Positions 1 to 7,472 of a DNA stretch of 64,000 nucleotides are shown here, one piece after another (position 1 is the stretch's first letter; every line of letters begins with the position of its first letter). The stretch covers positions 1 to 64,000 of the forward strand of contig DATIXQ010000023.1 in assembly GCA_035518375.1 (NCBI GenBank), read 5' to 3'. Made by a program: the position numbers and the translations under genes. This DNA is from DATJLY01 sp035518375. GTDB taxonomy: Bacteria; Pseudomonadota; Alphaproteobacteria; ATCC43930; CGMCC-115725. The notes beneath the pieces were generated by a model. The model was not told the DNA's origin and ran no database searches. It was given only the letters and a program-made list of their open reading frames with translations.

Positions 1-1
1 C

Positions 2-649
2 GAGGAAACCGGCCTCACCACCTCAAAGGACTATCCGCAGATCTTCATGCGCATGCCGTGCTCGGTCGTGGGGCATCTGGAGCCGCTCTGGTGCCCCGAT
101 CCGCGTGTCGCCGAGACTTTTGACTACGAGGGCGAGCTTGCTGTCGTGATCGGCACGCCCGGCCGTCACATTCCGGTCAAAAGCGCGCTCAGCCACGTCG
201 CGGGCTATGCCTGCTACAACGAAGGCTCGGTGCGCGAATTCCAGGGCCACAACCGGCAGTTCGGGCTGGGCAAGAATTTCGAGCGCTCGGGCTCGTTCGG
301 GCCGTGGCTCATGACGGCGGACGAGTTCGGGCTCCCGCCCGCGCACACCGTCATCACGAGGCTCAATGGCGTCGAGAAGCAGAAATCCTCGCTTGACGAC
401 ATGCTGTTCTCGGTCGAGCAGGTGATCCACTACCTCTCGACCGGATATCTGCTGCGCGCGGGCGACGTGATCGTGATGGGGACGCCCGGCGCGCTCCATC
501 CGCCGGCGGGCTATCAGCCGACGCAATGGGATTCCAAACGCATCCCCGGCCGCACCCGCATGAAGCCCGGCGATCTGTGCGAGGTCGAGATGACGGGCCT
601 CGGCGTGTTGCGCAATCCCATCATCGCCGACCCGACGCGAGTGGAGTAA
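2..649 (+). CDS. Fumarylacetoacetate hydrolase family protein (5' truncated)
   Basis: The gene enters from outside the window, so its start is missing; 215 codons and the stop remain. The reading frame carries the FAH-fold metal-site signature FDYEGELAVVIG and the later MGTPGA segment. The family hydrolyses or decarboxylates beta-diketo acids using a divalent metal, typically at the end of aromatic catabolic routes. The substrate cannot be told from the fragment. msrA follows 31 bases downstream on the same strand and is not obviously related in function. The family call is firm; the exact reaction is open. Confidence 0.85.
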   Translation, partial: EETGLTTSKDYPQIFMRMPCSVVGHLEPLWCPDPRVAETFDYEGELAVVIGTPGRHIPVKSALSHVAGYACYNEGSVREFQGHNRQFGLGKNFERSGSFGPWLMTADEFGLPPAHTVITRLNGVEKQKSSLDDMLFSVEQVIHYLSTGYLLRAGDVIVMGTPGALHPPAGYQPTQWDSKRIPGRTRMKPGDLCEVEMTGLGVLRNPIIADPTRVE

Positions 650-680
650 AGCTGTGCCGGCGCCAGACGGGAGATTTGCC

Positions 681-1400
681 ATGCCCCAATCCTCGAAGCC
701 CGCATGTCGGCGGGCGCTTGTCGCTGCCGCGCTGCTCTTCGCCGCTGGCGCATGGTTCGCGGCCCCGCTTCGCGCCGAGGATGCGCGCGCCGTGCCGCCG
801 CCGGCGCAAGACGAGACGGCGCAAGCCAACACGGAGGTGACGGTGCTCGCCGGCGGCTGCTTCTGGGGCGTGCAGGGCGTGTTCCAGCATGTGAAGGGCG
901 TGACCCGCGCGGTCTCGGGTTATACCGGCGGCGAGGCGGAGACGGCGCATTACGAGACGGTGGGCACGGGCGAGACCGGCCACGCGGAATCGGTCGAGAT
1001 CACGTTCGATCCGCGCGTCATGAGCTTCGGGAAGCTGCTGCAGATTTATTTCTCGGTCGCGCACGACCCGACCGAGCTCAACTATCAGGGGCCGGATTCA
1101 GGCACGCAGTACCGCTCCACCGTCTTTGCGCAAAGCGAGGAGCAGGCGCGGATCGCGACGGCCTATATCGCGCAATTGAACGCGGCGCACGTTTTCCCGG
1201 CCAAGGTCGTGACTACGATCGAGCCCGGCAAGAGCTTCTATCCCGCGGAGGAGTATCACCAGGATTTCCTGACGCGGCATCCGGATTATCCCTACATCGT
1301 CATCAACGATCTGCCGAAGGTCGCGAACCTGCAGCGGCTCTTCCCCGATGCTTATCGCGCCGATCCGGTATTGGTGCTGGCCTCGCGCGCGACGCGCTGA
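681..1400 (+). CDS. msrA: Peptide methionine-S-sulfoxide reductase MsrA, exported form
   Basis: This enzyme reduces methionine-S-sulfoxide in oxidised proteins. The catalytic motif GCFWG lies at residues 59-63, with Cys60 as the nucleophile. The rest of the MsrA domain follows, including the YHQDF segment. Residues 1-32 form a signal peptide (CRRALVAAALLFAAG core, cleavage near LRA), so the product should act in the periplasm. I chose the ATG at 681 because GGGAG lies eight bases upstream; a GTG at 654 in the same frame lacks a better site. The length of 239 aa fits a normal MsrA plus leader. Confidence 0.93.
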   Translation: MPQSSKPACRRALVAAALLFAAGAWFAAPLRAEDARAVPPPAQDETAQANTEVTVLAGGCFWGVQGVFQHVKGVTRAVSGYTGGEAETAHYETVGTGETGHAESVEITFDPRVMSFGKLLQIYFSVAHDPTELNYQGPDSGTQYRSTVFAQSEEQARIATAYIAQLNAAHVFPAKVVTTIEPGKSFYPAEEYHQDFLTRHPDYPYIVINDLPKVANLQRLFPDAYRADPVLVLASRATR

Positions 1401-1430
1401 AGTTGCGACTTTGTTGCGCGGCCGCCGCCC

Positions 1431-1925
1431 ATGACAGCGCCCGCCGCAATCGTCATCCGGCCCGCGACCCGGGGCGATGTCGCGATCATCCTCGCGTTGG
1501 TACGCGAGCTCGCAGCTTACGAGAAGCTTGCGCAAGAGGCGGTCGCGACCGAGGCCACGCTCGCGCGCGGCCTCTTTGGCCCGCGCGCCTATGCTGAGGC
1601 GCTGATCGCCGAAGCCCACGGCGCGCCCGTCGGCTTCGCGCTCTTCTTCCACACCTTCTCGACCTTCGTCGGCAAGCCGGGCCTTTACCTCGAGGACATC
1701 TACGTGCGGCCGGCGCATCGGCGGCAAGGCATCGGGACTTTGCTTCTGCGCGAGCTGGCGCGGATTGCGCTCGCGCGCGATTGCGGCCGCATGGAATGGG
1801 CGGTGCTTGACTGGAACGAGCCCGCACTTGCCTTCTATCGCGACAAGCTCGGCGCGCGCGCGATGAGCGAATGGACGGTCGAGCGTCTCGATAGGGCGCG
1901 CATCGAGGCGCTTGCCGCGGGCTGA
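1431..1925 (+). CDS. GNAT family N-acetyltransferase
   Basis: A 164-residue single-domain GNAT enzyme that transfers an acyl group from acetyl-CoA to an amine. The acetyl-CoA binding loop is visible as RRQGIGTLLLREL near residues 99-111. It is followed by the family's WAVLDWNEPALAFY stretch, typical of the diamine/amino-acid acetyltransferase branch. There is no signal peptide, so it is cytoplasmic. It starts 30 bases after msrA and could be cotranscribed. The acceptor substrate is unknown; spermidine/diamine-type acetylation is a guess from the C-terminal motif. Confidence 0.85.
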   Translation: MTAPAAIVIRPATRGDVAIILALVRELAAYEKLAQEAVATEATLARGLFGPRAYAEALIAEAHGAPVGFALFFHTFSTFVGKPGLYLEDIYVRPAHRRQGIGTLLLRELARIALARDCGRMEWAVLDWNEPALAFYRDKLGARAMSEWTVERLDRARIEALAAG

Positions 1926-1983
1926 GCCGGACGAGTCGTCCTTTTGGCGGCGGGAGCCGCGCTCGCGCCGCAAAAACGGATGC

Positions 1984-2976
1984 TCACTCGATCACCTGGT
2001 CGGCAGTGTCGAGCAGCGACGGCGGGACGGAAACATCGAGCGCCTTGGCCGTTTTCAGGTTGATGACCAGTTCGAATTTGGTCGGCAGCTGGACCGGAAG
2101 GTCGGCGGGCTTCGTTCCCTTGAGGATCTTGTCGACATAGGTCGCCGCGGTGTGCCAGGCATCGTTCGGGTTGGGACCGTATGTCATCAGATTGCCGTCG
2201 ACGGCAAAATCCCTCCATCCCGACATCGTCAGAATTCGCCGCCTGACGCTGAATTCGGCGATCGCTTTGCACTGGCGATAGATGATCAGGCTCGGCAGCA
2301 TGAGGATCGCGGAGACACGGTCGCGCGCGAGGGCATCGAGGGTATTACTGACGTCCGCGAGCGTGTACACCTCGGCATATTTGAGTTCGAGGCCCAGCCG
2401 TGCGGCGGCACTCTGGGACGCTCGAAATTCCGTGGCGTCGCCCGGATGCTGCGGATTCACGAGCACGGCCACGCGCGAAAGACTTGGCGCCACCTCTTTG
2501 AGGAGCGCGAGTTGCTTTCCGGCCAGATCCGGGTTGAGGAGATACATTCCGGTGACGTTGCCGCCGGGCCGGGCGAGGCTTGTCACGAGTTTCGCCTCGA
2601 CGGGATCGCCGCTGTAAACCGTTACGATGGGAAGGGATCCCGACGCTGCCAGCACTCCCTCCACCGCCGGCCCTTGCGCCACGAGCTCGGCGGCCCCCGA
2701 TTTCATCAATTCCGCGACCGCATGAGCTGCCTGATCGCGTAGGTCGCCTTCGCCCCCCAACCATCGGGTATCAACGATGGTGAGGTTCTGGCCCTCGGTA
2801 TAACCGAGCTCACGCATCCCGCGGCGGAAGGAGTCGAAGAGCATGGCTCCCGCCTCGGACGAATACCAAGCGCCGATCAAGCCAATCCGGGCCGGCCTTT
2901 GTGTCTGCGCTCGTGCTGCAAACGGCGACACGGCCAACGCACCGCTGAGTAGGGTGATAAACTGGCGCCGTTTCAT
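1984..2976 (-). CDS. ABC transporter substrate-binding protein (ABC_sub_bind family)
   Basis: The product has 330 aa. It begins with a Tat-like leader (KRRQFITLLSGAL, cleavage near ARA), followed by a periplasmic binding-protein fold with RIGLIGAW and SLARPGGNVTG, the latter diagnostic of the PF04392 family. A strong ribosome binding site (GAGGAGGAAG) precedes the ATG. Members of this family are often orphan copies in soil alphaproteobacteria and their ligands are mostly unknown. No permease or ATPase adjoins it on its own strand, so its partner transporter is not visible here. It lies next to the decayed livF fragment. Confidence 0.85.
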   Translation of the reverse strand: MKRRQFITLLSGALAVSPFAARAQTQRPARIGLIGAWYSSEAGAMLFDSFRRGMRELGYTEGQNLTIVDTRWLGGEGDLRDQAAHAVAELMKSGAAELVAQGPAVEGVLAASGSLPIVTVYSGDPVEAKLVTSLARPGGNVTGMYLLNPDLAGKQLALLKEVAPSLSRVAVLVNPQHPGDATEFRASQSAAARLGLELKYAEVYTLADVSNTLDALARDRVSAILMLPSLIIYRQCKAIAEFSVRRRILTMSGWRDFAVDGNLMTYGPNPNDAWHTAATYVDKILKGTKPADLPVQLPTKFELVINLKTAKALDVSVPPSLLDTADQVIE

Positions 2977-3100
2977 CGCTTCCTCCTCGTACCGAGGCAG
3001 CGCACCCTAGCACACCACGGGTCCGCACTATGTCTCGGCGGTCGAGCTTGATAACGGCGCCGAAGAGGATCGCGTTCGCTTTGAGCGGGCGCCCTGTGCG

Positions 3101-3186
3101 CCGACATATCTCGCTGATGTCTCCGCCGTTGGCGATGAGCGCTGCGCTCGTGCCGCCTCAGCGCGCGCGGATGCGCTCGATCGCGT
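3101..3186 (-). pseudogene. Remnant of a livF 3' end
   Basis: Read on the minus strand, this stretch gives IERIRAR, stop, GGTSAALIANGGDI. It aligns with IERGRVRWSGTSAALVANYDDI at the C-terminus of the intact livF at 4353-5060. The tryptophan codon has become TGA, and one extra base shifts the frame just before the old stop. By eye roughly four of five bases match positions 4360-4440. The rest of the gene is missing, and similarity fades at both ends. It is a decayed duplicate, in the same orientation as livF, on the other side of the yeiH-like gene. Confidence 0.7.
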
Positions 3187-3230
3187 CGGTGGTGCAGCCT
3201 TCTCAGAGCGCGTGACTCGGCCGGACTCAT

Positions 3231-3259
3231 TTGACATTATAGGGTGTGTAAAATAACGG
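3231..3259 (+). promoter_or_regulatory. Putative sigma-70 promoter of the yeiH-like gene
   Basis: TTGACA at 3231-3236 is a perfect -35 box. It is followed by a 17-base spacer and TAACGG at 3254-3259. The spacer is AT-rich, unlike the surroundings. GGAG at 3258-3261 and the ATG at 3269 follow at once, so the 5' leader would be only a few bases. The weak -10 limits confidence. Confidence 0.45.
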
Positions 3260-3268
3260 AGCGATCGC

Positions 3269-4321
3269 ATGGCCCGTATCCGCCAGGTGGTTCCGGGCCT
3301 CGCGCTATGTGTTCTCGTGACCCTGGCCGGCTGGGAACTGCAACTACTCGAGCAGCGCCTGTTCGGCAAAGCCTGGCTCGAATCGCTCGTGCTCGCCATC
3401 CTCGTCGGCACCGCCGTCCGCACCCTGTGGCCCATGGGCGAACGCTGGCGGCCGGGCATGGAGTTCAGCGCCAAAACCCTCCTCGAGATCGCGGTCATGC
3501 TGCTCGGCGCGTCGCTCAGCGCGGACGCGATCATTGCCATTGGCCCGCCGCTCATCGCCGGCATTGCCGCCGTCGTGGTGCTTGCGCTCGCGCTCAGCTA
3601 CGCGATCGGCCGTGCGCTGCGGCTGCCGCAACGCATGGCGATCCTGGTCGCGTGCGGCAATTCGATCTGCGGCAATTCGGCGATTGCCGCGGCCGCGCCG
3701 GTCATCGGCGCGAGCAGCGAGGATGTCGCGGCCTCGATCGCCTTCACCGCGGTGCTCGGTGTCGTCGTCGTCGTGCTGCTGCCGCTGCTGGCCGTGCCGC
3801 TCGGGCTCGACAAGGTGCAATTCGGCATCCTCGCCGGCCTCACCGTCTATGCCGTGCCGCAGGTTCTGGCCGCGACCGCGCCGCTCGGCGGGCTCAGCGT
3901 GCAGATCGGAACGGTGGTGAAGCTGGTGCGGGTGCTGATGCTTGGCCCGGTGATTTTGGTCCTTTCGCTCGGCGCGGCGAAATGGCGCGAAGCGGCGGAT
4001 GAGCCGTGGCCGCACCTGACCGCGGGCGATCGTCCCGCGCCAGGCAAGGTTCCGCTGCACCATCTTCTTCCGTGGTTCATCGTCGGCTTCTTGGTGCTCG
4101 CAGGGCTGCGCTCGGCGGGGCTCATTCCGGGCTGGCTGCTCGGACCGATCGCCATGGGCACCAATCTTCTGACGATCGTCGCGATGGCGGCGCTCGGCCT
4201 CGGCGTCGAGGTGCGCGCCGTCGCGACGAGCGGTCCGCGTGTCATTGCGGCGGTTGTCGCCTCGCTCCTGTTCCTCGCCGGGACTGCGCTAGTCCTGATC
4301 CGTGTTCTTGGACCGACGTGA
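3269..4321 (+). CDS. YeiH family putative sulfate exporter
   Basis: A 350-residue integral membrane protein with about ten hydrophobic segments and the family-defining repeat CGNSICGNSAIAA (around residues 128-140). It belongs to the UPF0324/YeiH group (PF03601), whose members are annotated as sulfate exporters from links to sulfonate and taurine catabolism. Direct transport evidence is sparse. The start has GGAG seven bases upstream. The gene runs opposite to livF, which converges on its 3' end, and it is bounded on both sides by copies of the livF 3' end. That suggests it was inserted or rearranged here. Confidence 0.85.
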   Translation: MARIRQVVPGLALCVLVTLAGWELQLLEQRLFGKAWLESLVLAILVGTAVRTLWPMGERWRPGMEFSAKTLLEIAVMLLGASLSADAIIAIGPPLIAGIAAVVVLALALSYAIGRALRLPQRMAILVACGNSICGNSAIAAAAPVIGASSEDVAASIAFTAVLGVVVVVLLPLLAVPLGLDKVQFGILAGLTVYAVPQVLAATAPLGGLSVQIGTVVKLVRVLMLGPVILVLSLGAAKWREAADEPWPHLTAGDRPAPGKVPLHHLLPWFIVGFLVLAGLRSAGLIPGWLLGPIAMGTNLLTIVAMAALGLGVEVRAVATSGPRVIAAVVASLLFLAGTALVLIRVLGPT

Positions 4322-4352
4322 TGTGCAAAGCGCGGTCTACGATGCGTACGCC

Positions 4353-5060
4353 TCACACCCCGACATATCTCCGGATGTCGTCGTAGTTGGCGACGAGCGC
4401 CGCGCTCGTGCCGCTCCAGCGCACGCGGCCGCGCTCGATTACGTAGTGCCGGTCGGCGAGCCGCGTCAGCGCGCGCAGATTCTTGTCGATGAGCAGGATC
4501 GACTGGCCGGCCGCCTTGAGGTGCACGAGCACGCGCCAGATCTCCTGGCGGATCAGGGGCGCCAATCCCTCGGTCGCCTCGTCGAGGATCAGAAGCTCGG
4601 GATTGGTCATGAGCGCGCGCGCGATCGCGAGCATCTGCTGCTCGCCGCCGGAGAGATGCATGCCGAGCTGGTTGCGGCGCTCGGCAAGCCACGGGAAGAG
4701 CTCGGTCACGCGCGCCAGGGTCCAGCGCGCGCCGTCCTTGCCGCCGCGGCCCGGCGCCGCCGTCGCGGTCAAGTTCTCCATCACCGTGAGGTCGGAGAAG
4801 ATCTGCCGTCCTTCGGGCACGAGCCCGAGCCCCAACCGCGCGATGCGGAACGGCGCGAGCCCGCGCAGCGCGGTTCCCTCGAAGTCGATGCTGCCGGCAA
4901 AAGGCGGCGTCATGCCCATGATCGAGCGCACCGTCGTGGTCTTGCCCATGCCGTTGCGCCCGAGCAGCGTCACGACCTCGCCGCGCTGCACCTCGAATCC
5001 GATGCCGAAGAGCACCTGGCTCTGGCCGTAGCGCGTCTCGAGCGCCTCAACCTTAAGCAT
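4353..5060 (-). CDS. livF: Branched-chain amino acid-type ABC transporter ATP-binding protein LivF
   Basis: The product has 235 aa with Walker A GRNGMGKTT, ABC signature LSGGEQQ and Walker B LLILDEATEGLAP. The shape, including the C-terminal DIRRYVGV, is that of LivF, one of the two ATPases of high-affinity LIV/urea/aromatic-acid importers. The start codon overlaps the end of livG by eight bases, implying coupled translation. The D-loop reads DEATEGLAP, as in other LivF proteins. The ligand cannot be fixed because no LIV-type binding protein lies nearby. A decayed copy of its 3' end lies at 3101-3186. Confidence 0.9.
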   Translation of the reverse strand: MLKVEALETRYGQSQVLFGIGFEVQRGEVVTLLGRNGMGKTTTVRSIMGMTPPFAGSIDFEGTALRGLAPFRIARLGLGLVPEGRQIFSDLTVMENLTATAAPGRGGKDGARWTLARVTELFPWLAERRNQLGMHLSGGEQQMLAIARALMTNPELLILDEATEGLAPLIRQEIWRVLVHLKAAGQSILLIDKNLRALTRLADRHYVIERGRVRWSGTSAALVANYDDIRRYVGV

Positions 5061-5808
5061 CCTCGTCCTCGCCGAGATAGGCCTCGCGTACCCGCGGATC
5101 GTTGCGGATTGTGTCGGCCGTGCCCGAGGCGATGACGCGGCCCTGAACCAGGACCGAGACGCGGTCGGCGAGCTGGAACACCACGTCCATGTCGTGCTCG
5201 ATGAGGAGAATGCTGTAGCGGCCCTTGAGCTCGGCGAGGAGCGCCAGCATCGCCTGCGATTCCTCGCTGCCCAATCCCGCCATCGGCTCGTCGAGGAGGA
5301 GAAGCGTGGGCTCGGTCGCGAGCGCCATGGCGAGCTCGAGCTGGCGATGCTCGCCATGCGCCATGCCGGCGGCGATCGTGCCTGCGCGGGCGCCCAATCC
5401 AAGCTCTCCGAGCCGCCGCCGCGCCGGGCCCTGAAGCCGGGCGAGCCGCTGCGCCGCGTGCCAGAAGTGGAAGCTGTTGGGCTGCGTCGCCTGGACCGCC
5501 AGCGCCACGTTTCCCTGCGCGGTGAAGCTGCGGAAGATGCTGGTGATCTGGAACGAGCGCGCAAGCCCCAGCCGCGCCCGCGCCGCCGTCGCGAGCGCCG
5601 TGATGTCGCGTCCCTCGAACAGGATCGCGCCGCGGTCCGGCGTAAGCTCGCCGGTGATCTGGCCGATCAGCGTCGTCTTGCCGGCGCCGTTGGGCCCGAT
5701 CAGCGCATGCACCTCGCCGCGCCGCACCTCGAGCGAGATGTCGTCGCACGCCGTGAGCGCGCCGAAGCTCTTGCTGACGCCGCGGATCTCGAGCACCGCC
5801 TCGGTCAT
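5053..5808 (-). CDS. livG: Branched-chain amino acid-type ABC transporter ATP-binding protein LivG
   Basis: The product has 251 aa with Walker A GPNGAGKTT near residue 38 and Walker B LLLLDEPMAGLGSEE. The signature region AAGMAHGEHRQLELA is the weak LivG version of LSGGQ. It pairs with LivF as the second ATPase on the cytoplasmic face of the permease. Its ATG lies only 72 bases from the vapB-like start on the opposite strand. The matching permease genes livM and livH lie beyond that toxin-antitoxin pair. This interruption is unusual for a liv operon. Confidence 0.9.
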   Translation of the reverse strand: MTEAVLEIRGVSKSFGALTACDDISLEVRRGEVHALIGPNGAGKTTLIGQITGELTPDRGAILFEGRDITALATAARARLGLARSFQITSIFRSFTAQGNVALAVQATQPNSFHFWHAAQRLARLQGPARRRLGELGLGARAGTIAAGMAHGEHRQLELAMALATEPTLLLLDEPMAGLGSEESQAMLALLAELKGRYSILLIEHDMDVVFQLADRVSVLVQGRVIASGTADTIRNDPRVREAYLGEDEDA

Positions 5809-5822
5809 CGCCCGCGCGCCTT

Positions 5823-5869
5823 TTGACGCCGGACGCGGTGGATGATATCATTTTCTCGGAATGATATCG
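5823..5869 (+). promoter_or_regulatory. Promoter and operator of the vapBC-like pair
   Basis: TTGACG at 5823-5828 and TATCAT at 5846-5851 are separated by exactly 17 bases. The -10 box overlaps the palindrome ATGATATCAT (5842-5851). A second half-matching copy, ATGATATCG, lies at 5861-5869, with 19 bases between copies. Toxin-antitoxin complexes of this class usually bind such repeats to repress their own operon. A start site near 5858 rules out the upstream ATG at 5842 and supports translation from 5881. Confidence 0.6.
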
Positions 5870-5880
5870 AAAGGCCCGCG

Positions 5881-6123
5881 ATGGTCAGGACCGTCATCAG
5901 TCTCGATCCCGACGACAAGGCGTGGCTCGACCGCAAGGCGCGCGAGGAACGTGTTCCCATGACGCGGCTCGTGCGGCGCGCGATCCGGCGGATGCGTGAG
6001 GAATCGGGCGCTGAGCCGTCGCGCTTCGCTCGGCTGCTGCGGGCGACGAAAGGGATCGGCAAAACCGGCGACGGGCTTGCGGTGCAGCGGCGACTGCGGC
6101 GCGAGTGGGATAGGCGGAGGTGA
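5881..6123 (+). CDS. VapB-type ribbon-helix-helix antitoxin
   Basis: An 80-residue protein. Its N-terminus (MVRTVISLDPDDKAWLDRKA) has the strand-helix-helix pattern of CopG/RHH DNA-binding antitoxins. A basic C-terminal half would wrap the toxin. I took the ATG at 5881, preceded by GAAAGG, because the in-frame ATG at 5842 lies inside the promoter. It overlaps the downstream PIN-domain gene by four bases (GTGA), the classic toxin-antitoxin arrangement. It should neutralise the toxin and repress the operon. The pair sits on the strand opposite to the liv genes on both sides. Confidence 0.8.
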   Translation: MVRTVISLDPDDKAWLDRKAREERVPMTRLVRRAIRRMREESGAEPSRFARLLRATKGIGKTGDGLAVQRRLRREWDRRR

Positions 6124-6488
6124 GGCTCCTCCTCGATTCCGTCATTCTGATAGACCATTTCAACGGTGTCGACGCGGCGACGAGCTATCTCGCCGAGAAC
6201 GCTGCCGACGCGGCCCTCTCCGTCGTCACGCGCGCCGAGGTACTGACCGGGTTCGAGCCGCGGGCGATGCGGCGAGCAGCGGAATTTCTCGACTGCTTCC
6301 CGACGCTCGCGATCGACCAGGCAATCGCCGACCGGGCGGCGGTCTTGCGCCGCAGCGAAGGCTGGAAGCTGCCCGATGCGTTCCAGGCCGCCATCGCCGA
6401 GCGCCACGGCCTGCAGCTCGTGACCCGCAATCGGCGCGACTTCTCGCCGCGGCGTCATCCGTTCGTGGTCATTCCCTATCGGCTGTGA
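6120..6488 (+). CDS. VapC-type PIN domain ribonuclease toxin
   Basis: A 122-residue PIN domain starting at a GTG that overlaps the antitoxin stop. The acidic metal-binding residues are visible: Asp6 in LLLDS, Glu40 in TRAE, Asp86 in LPDAF, and Asp107 in TRNRRDF. VapC proteins are Mg-dependent endoribonucleases that usually cut tRNA or rRNA loops and are silenced by their cognate VapB. All expected catalytic residues are present and the length is normal, so the toxin looks active. The RNA target is not predictable from sequence. Confidence 0.88.
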   Translation: MRLLLDSVILIDHFNGVDAATSYLAENAADAALSVVTRAEVLTGFEPRAMRRAAEFLDCFPTLAIDQAIADRAAVLRRSEGWKLPDAFQAAIAERHGLQLVTRNRRDFSPRRHPFVVIPYRL

Positions 6489-6496
6489 CGGCGTCC

Positions 6497-7471
6497 TCAT
6501 TCCGCGGCGCCTTCCTCGGCCGGAACGGGCGCCGGCGTTGCCTCGTGCGCCTTCACGGCCTGCAGGATCATGCCCCACACGCCCTCCTTCACGAACAGCA
6601 CGCGCGCGACGAGGAGCGGCCCGAAGAAGATCATCCAGTGGTCGGTGTAGTCCGACAGCACCTGCTGGAAGACGAGATATATGGCCGCGCCGAACACGGG
6701 GCCGATGAGCGTTCCGGCCGAGCCCAGGATCACCATGGCGAGGAACTGGCCCGAGACCTGGAACGAGAGGAGCGCCGGCGAGACGAAGCGCGCGTGATTC
6801 GCCATGAGCGCGCCCGCAAGCCCCGCGATCGCCGCCGAGATGACGAAAAGCGCGAGCTTGTAGCGGAAGGGCGGGATGCCGATCGCGGCGAGGCGCCGCT
6901 CGTTGTCGCGCCGGCCGCGGATCACCATGCCGAACTGCGAATTGACGAGCCGCCAGGCGAGAAACAGCACGATGACGAGGAGCGCCAGGCTCACGTAGTA
7001 GAGGATCACGTGGTTGGCGAGGCTCATGCCGGCGAGCGTGTTGCGCCGCGGCATGGTGAAGCCGTTGTCGCCGCCATAGGCCCTGAGCGCCTGGGCGATG
7101 TAGTAGCTCATCTGCCCGAAGGCGAGCGTCACCATGATGAACTGGAATCCCTGCGCGCGCAGCGACAGGGCGCCGATGGCGAGCCCGGCGAGCGCGGCCG
7201 CCGCGATAGCCGCCGGCCACACGACGAGTGCGTCGTGGTAGCCCGCGTTGGTCAATATCCCCGTCACATAGGCGCCGACGCCGAAGAACGCCGCTTGGCC
7301 GAAGGTGACGAGCCCGCCATATCCCAAGAGCAGGTCACAGGAGACGGCCGCCATGCCGTACATCGCGATCTGGGTCGCAAAGCGCGTGTAGTAGATGTCG
7401 CCCGAGAGCGGCACCGCGAGCGCGGCCGCAATCAGCGCCAGGTGCAGGATGGTACGGCGCGAGAGAGCCAT
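6497..7471 (-). CDS. livM: Branched-chain amino acid-type ABC transporter permease LivM
   Basis: The product has 324 aa and about nine to ten hydrophobic segments. It carries the LivM signatures LLLGYGGLVTFGQAAFFGVGAY and GAAGTLIGPVFGA-like GSAGTLIGPVFGA. It forms the membrane channel together with LivH. The stop codon falls eight bases from the end of the opposing toxin gene. The start is one base from the livH stop, so livH and livM are cotranscribed. A short charged and alanine-rich tail (EGAAE end) follows the last membrane helix. The ligand is unknown. Confidence 0.9.
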   Translation of the reverse strand: MALSRRTILHLALIAAALAVPLSGDIYYTRFATQIAMYGMAAVSCDLLLGYGGLVTFGQAAFFGVGAYVTGILTNAGYHDALVVWPAAIAAAALAGLAIGALSLRAQGFQFIMVTLAFGQMSYYIAQALRAYGGDNGFTMPRRNTLAGMSLANHVILYYVSLALLVIVLFLAWRLVNSQFGMVIRGRRDNERRLAAIGIPPFRYKLALFVISAAIAGLAGALMANHARFVSPALLSFQVSGQFLAMVILGSAGTLIGPVFGAAIYLVFQQVLSDYTDHWMIFFGPLLVARVLFVKEGVWGMILQAVKAHEATPAPVPAEEGAAE

Positions 7472-7472
7472 C

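Noticed and set aside
5842..5880. Upstream ATG adding 13 residues to the antitoxin
   Set aside because: This ATG is part of the palindrome and -10 region, so it would lie before the transcription start.
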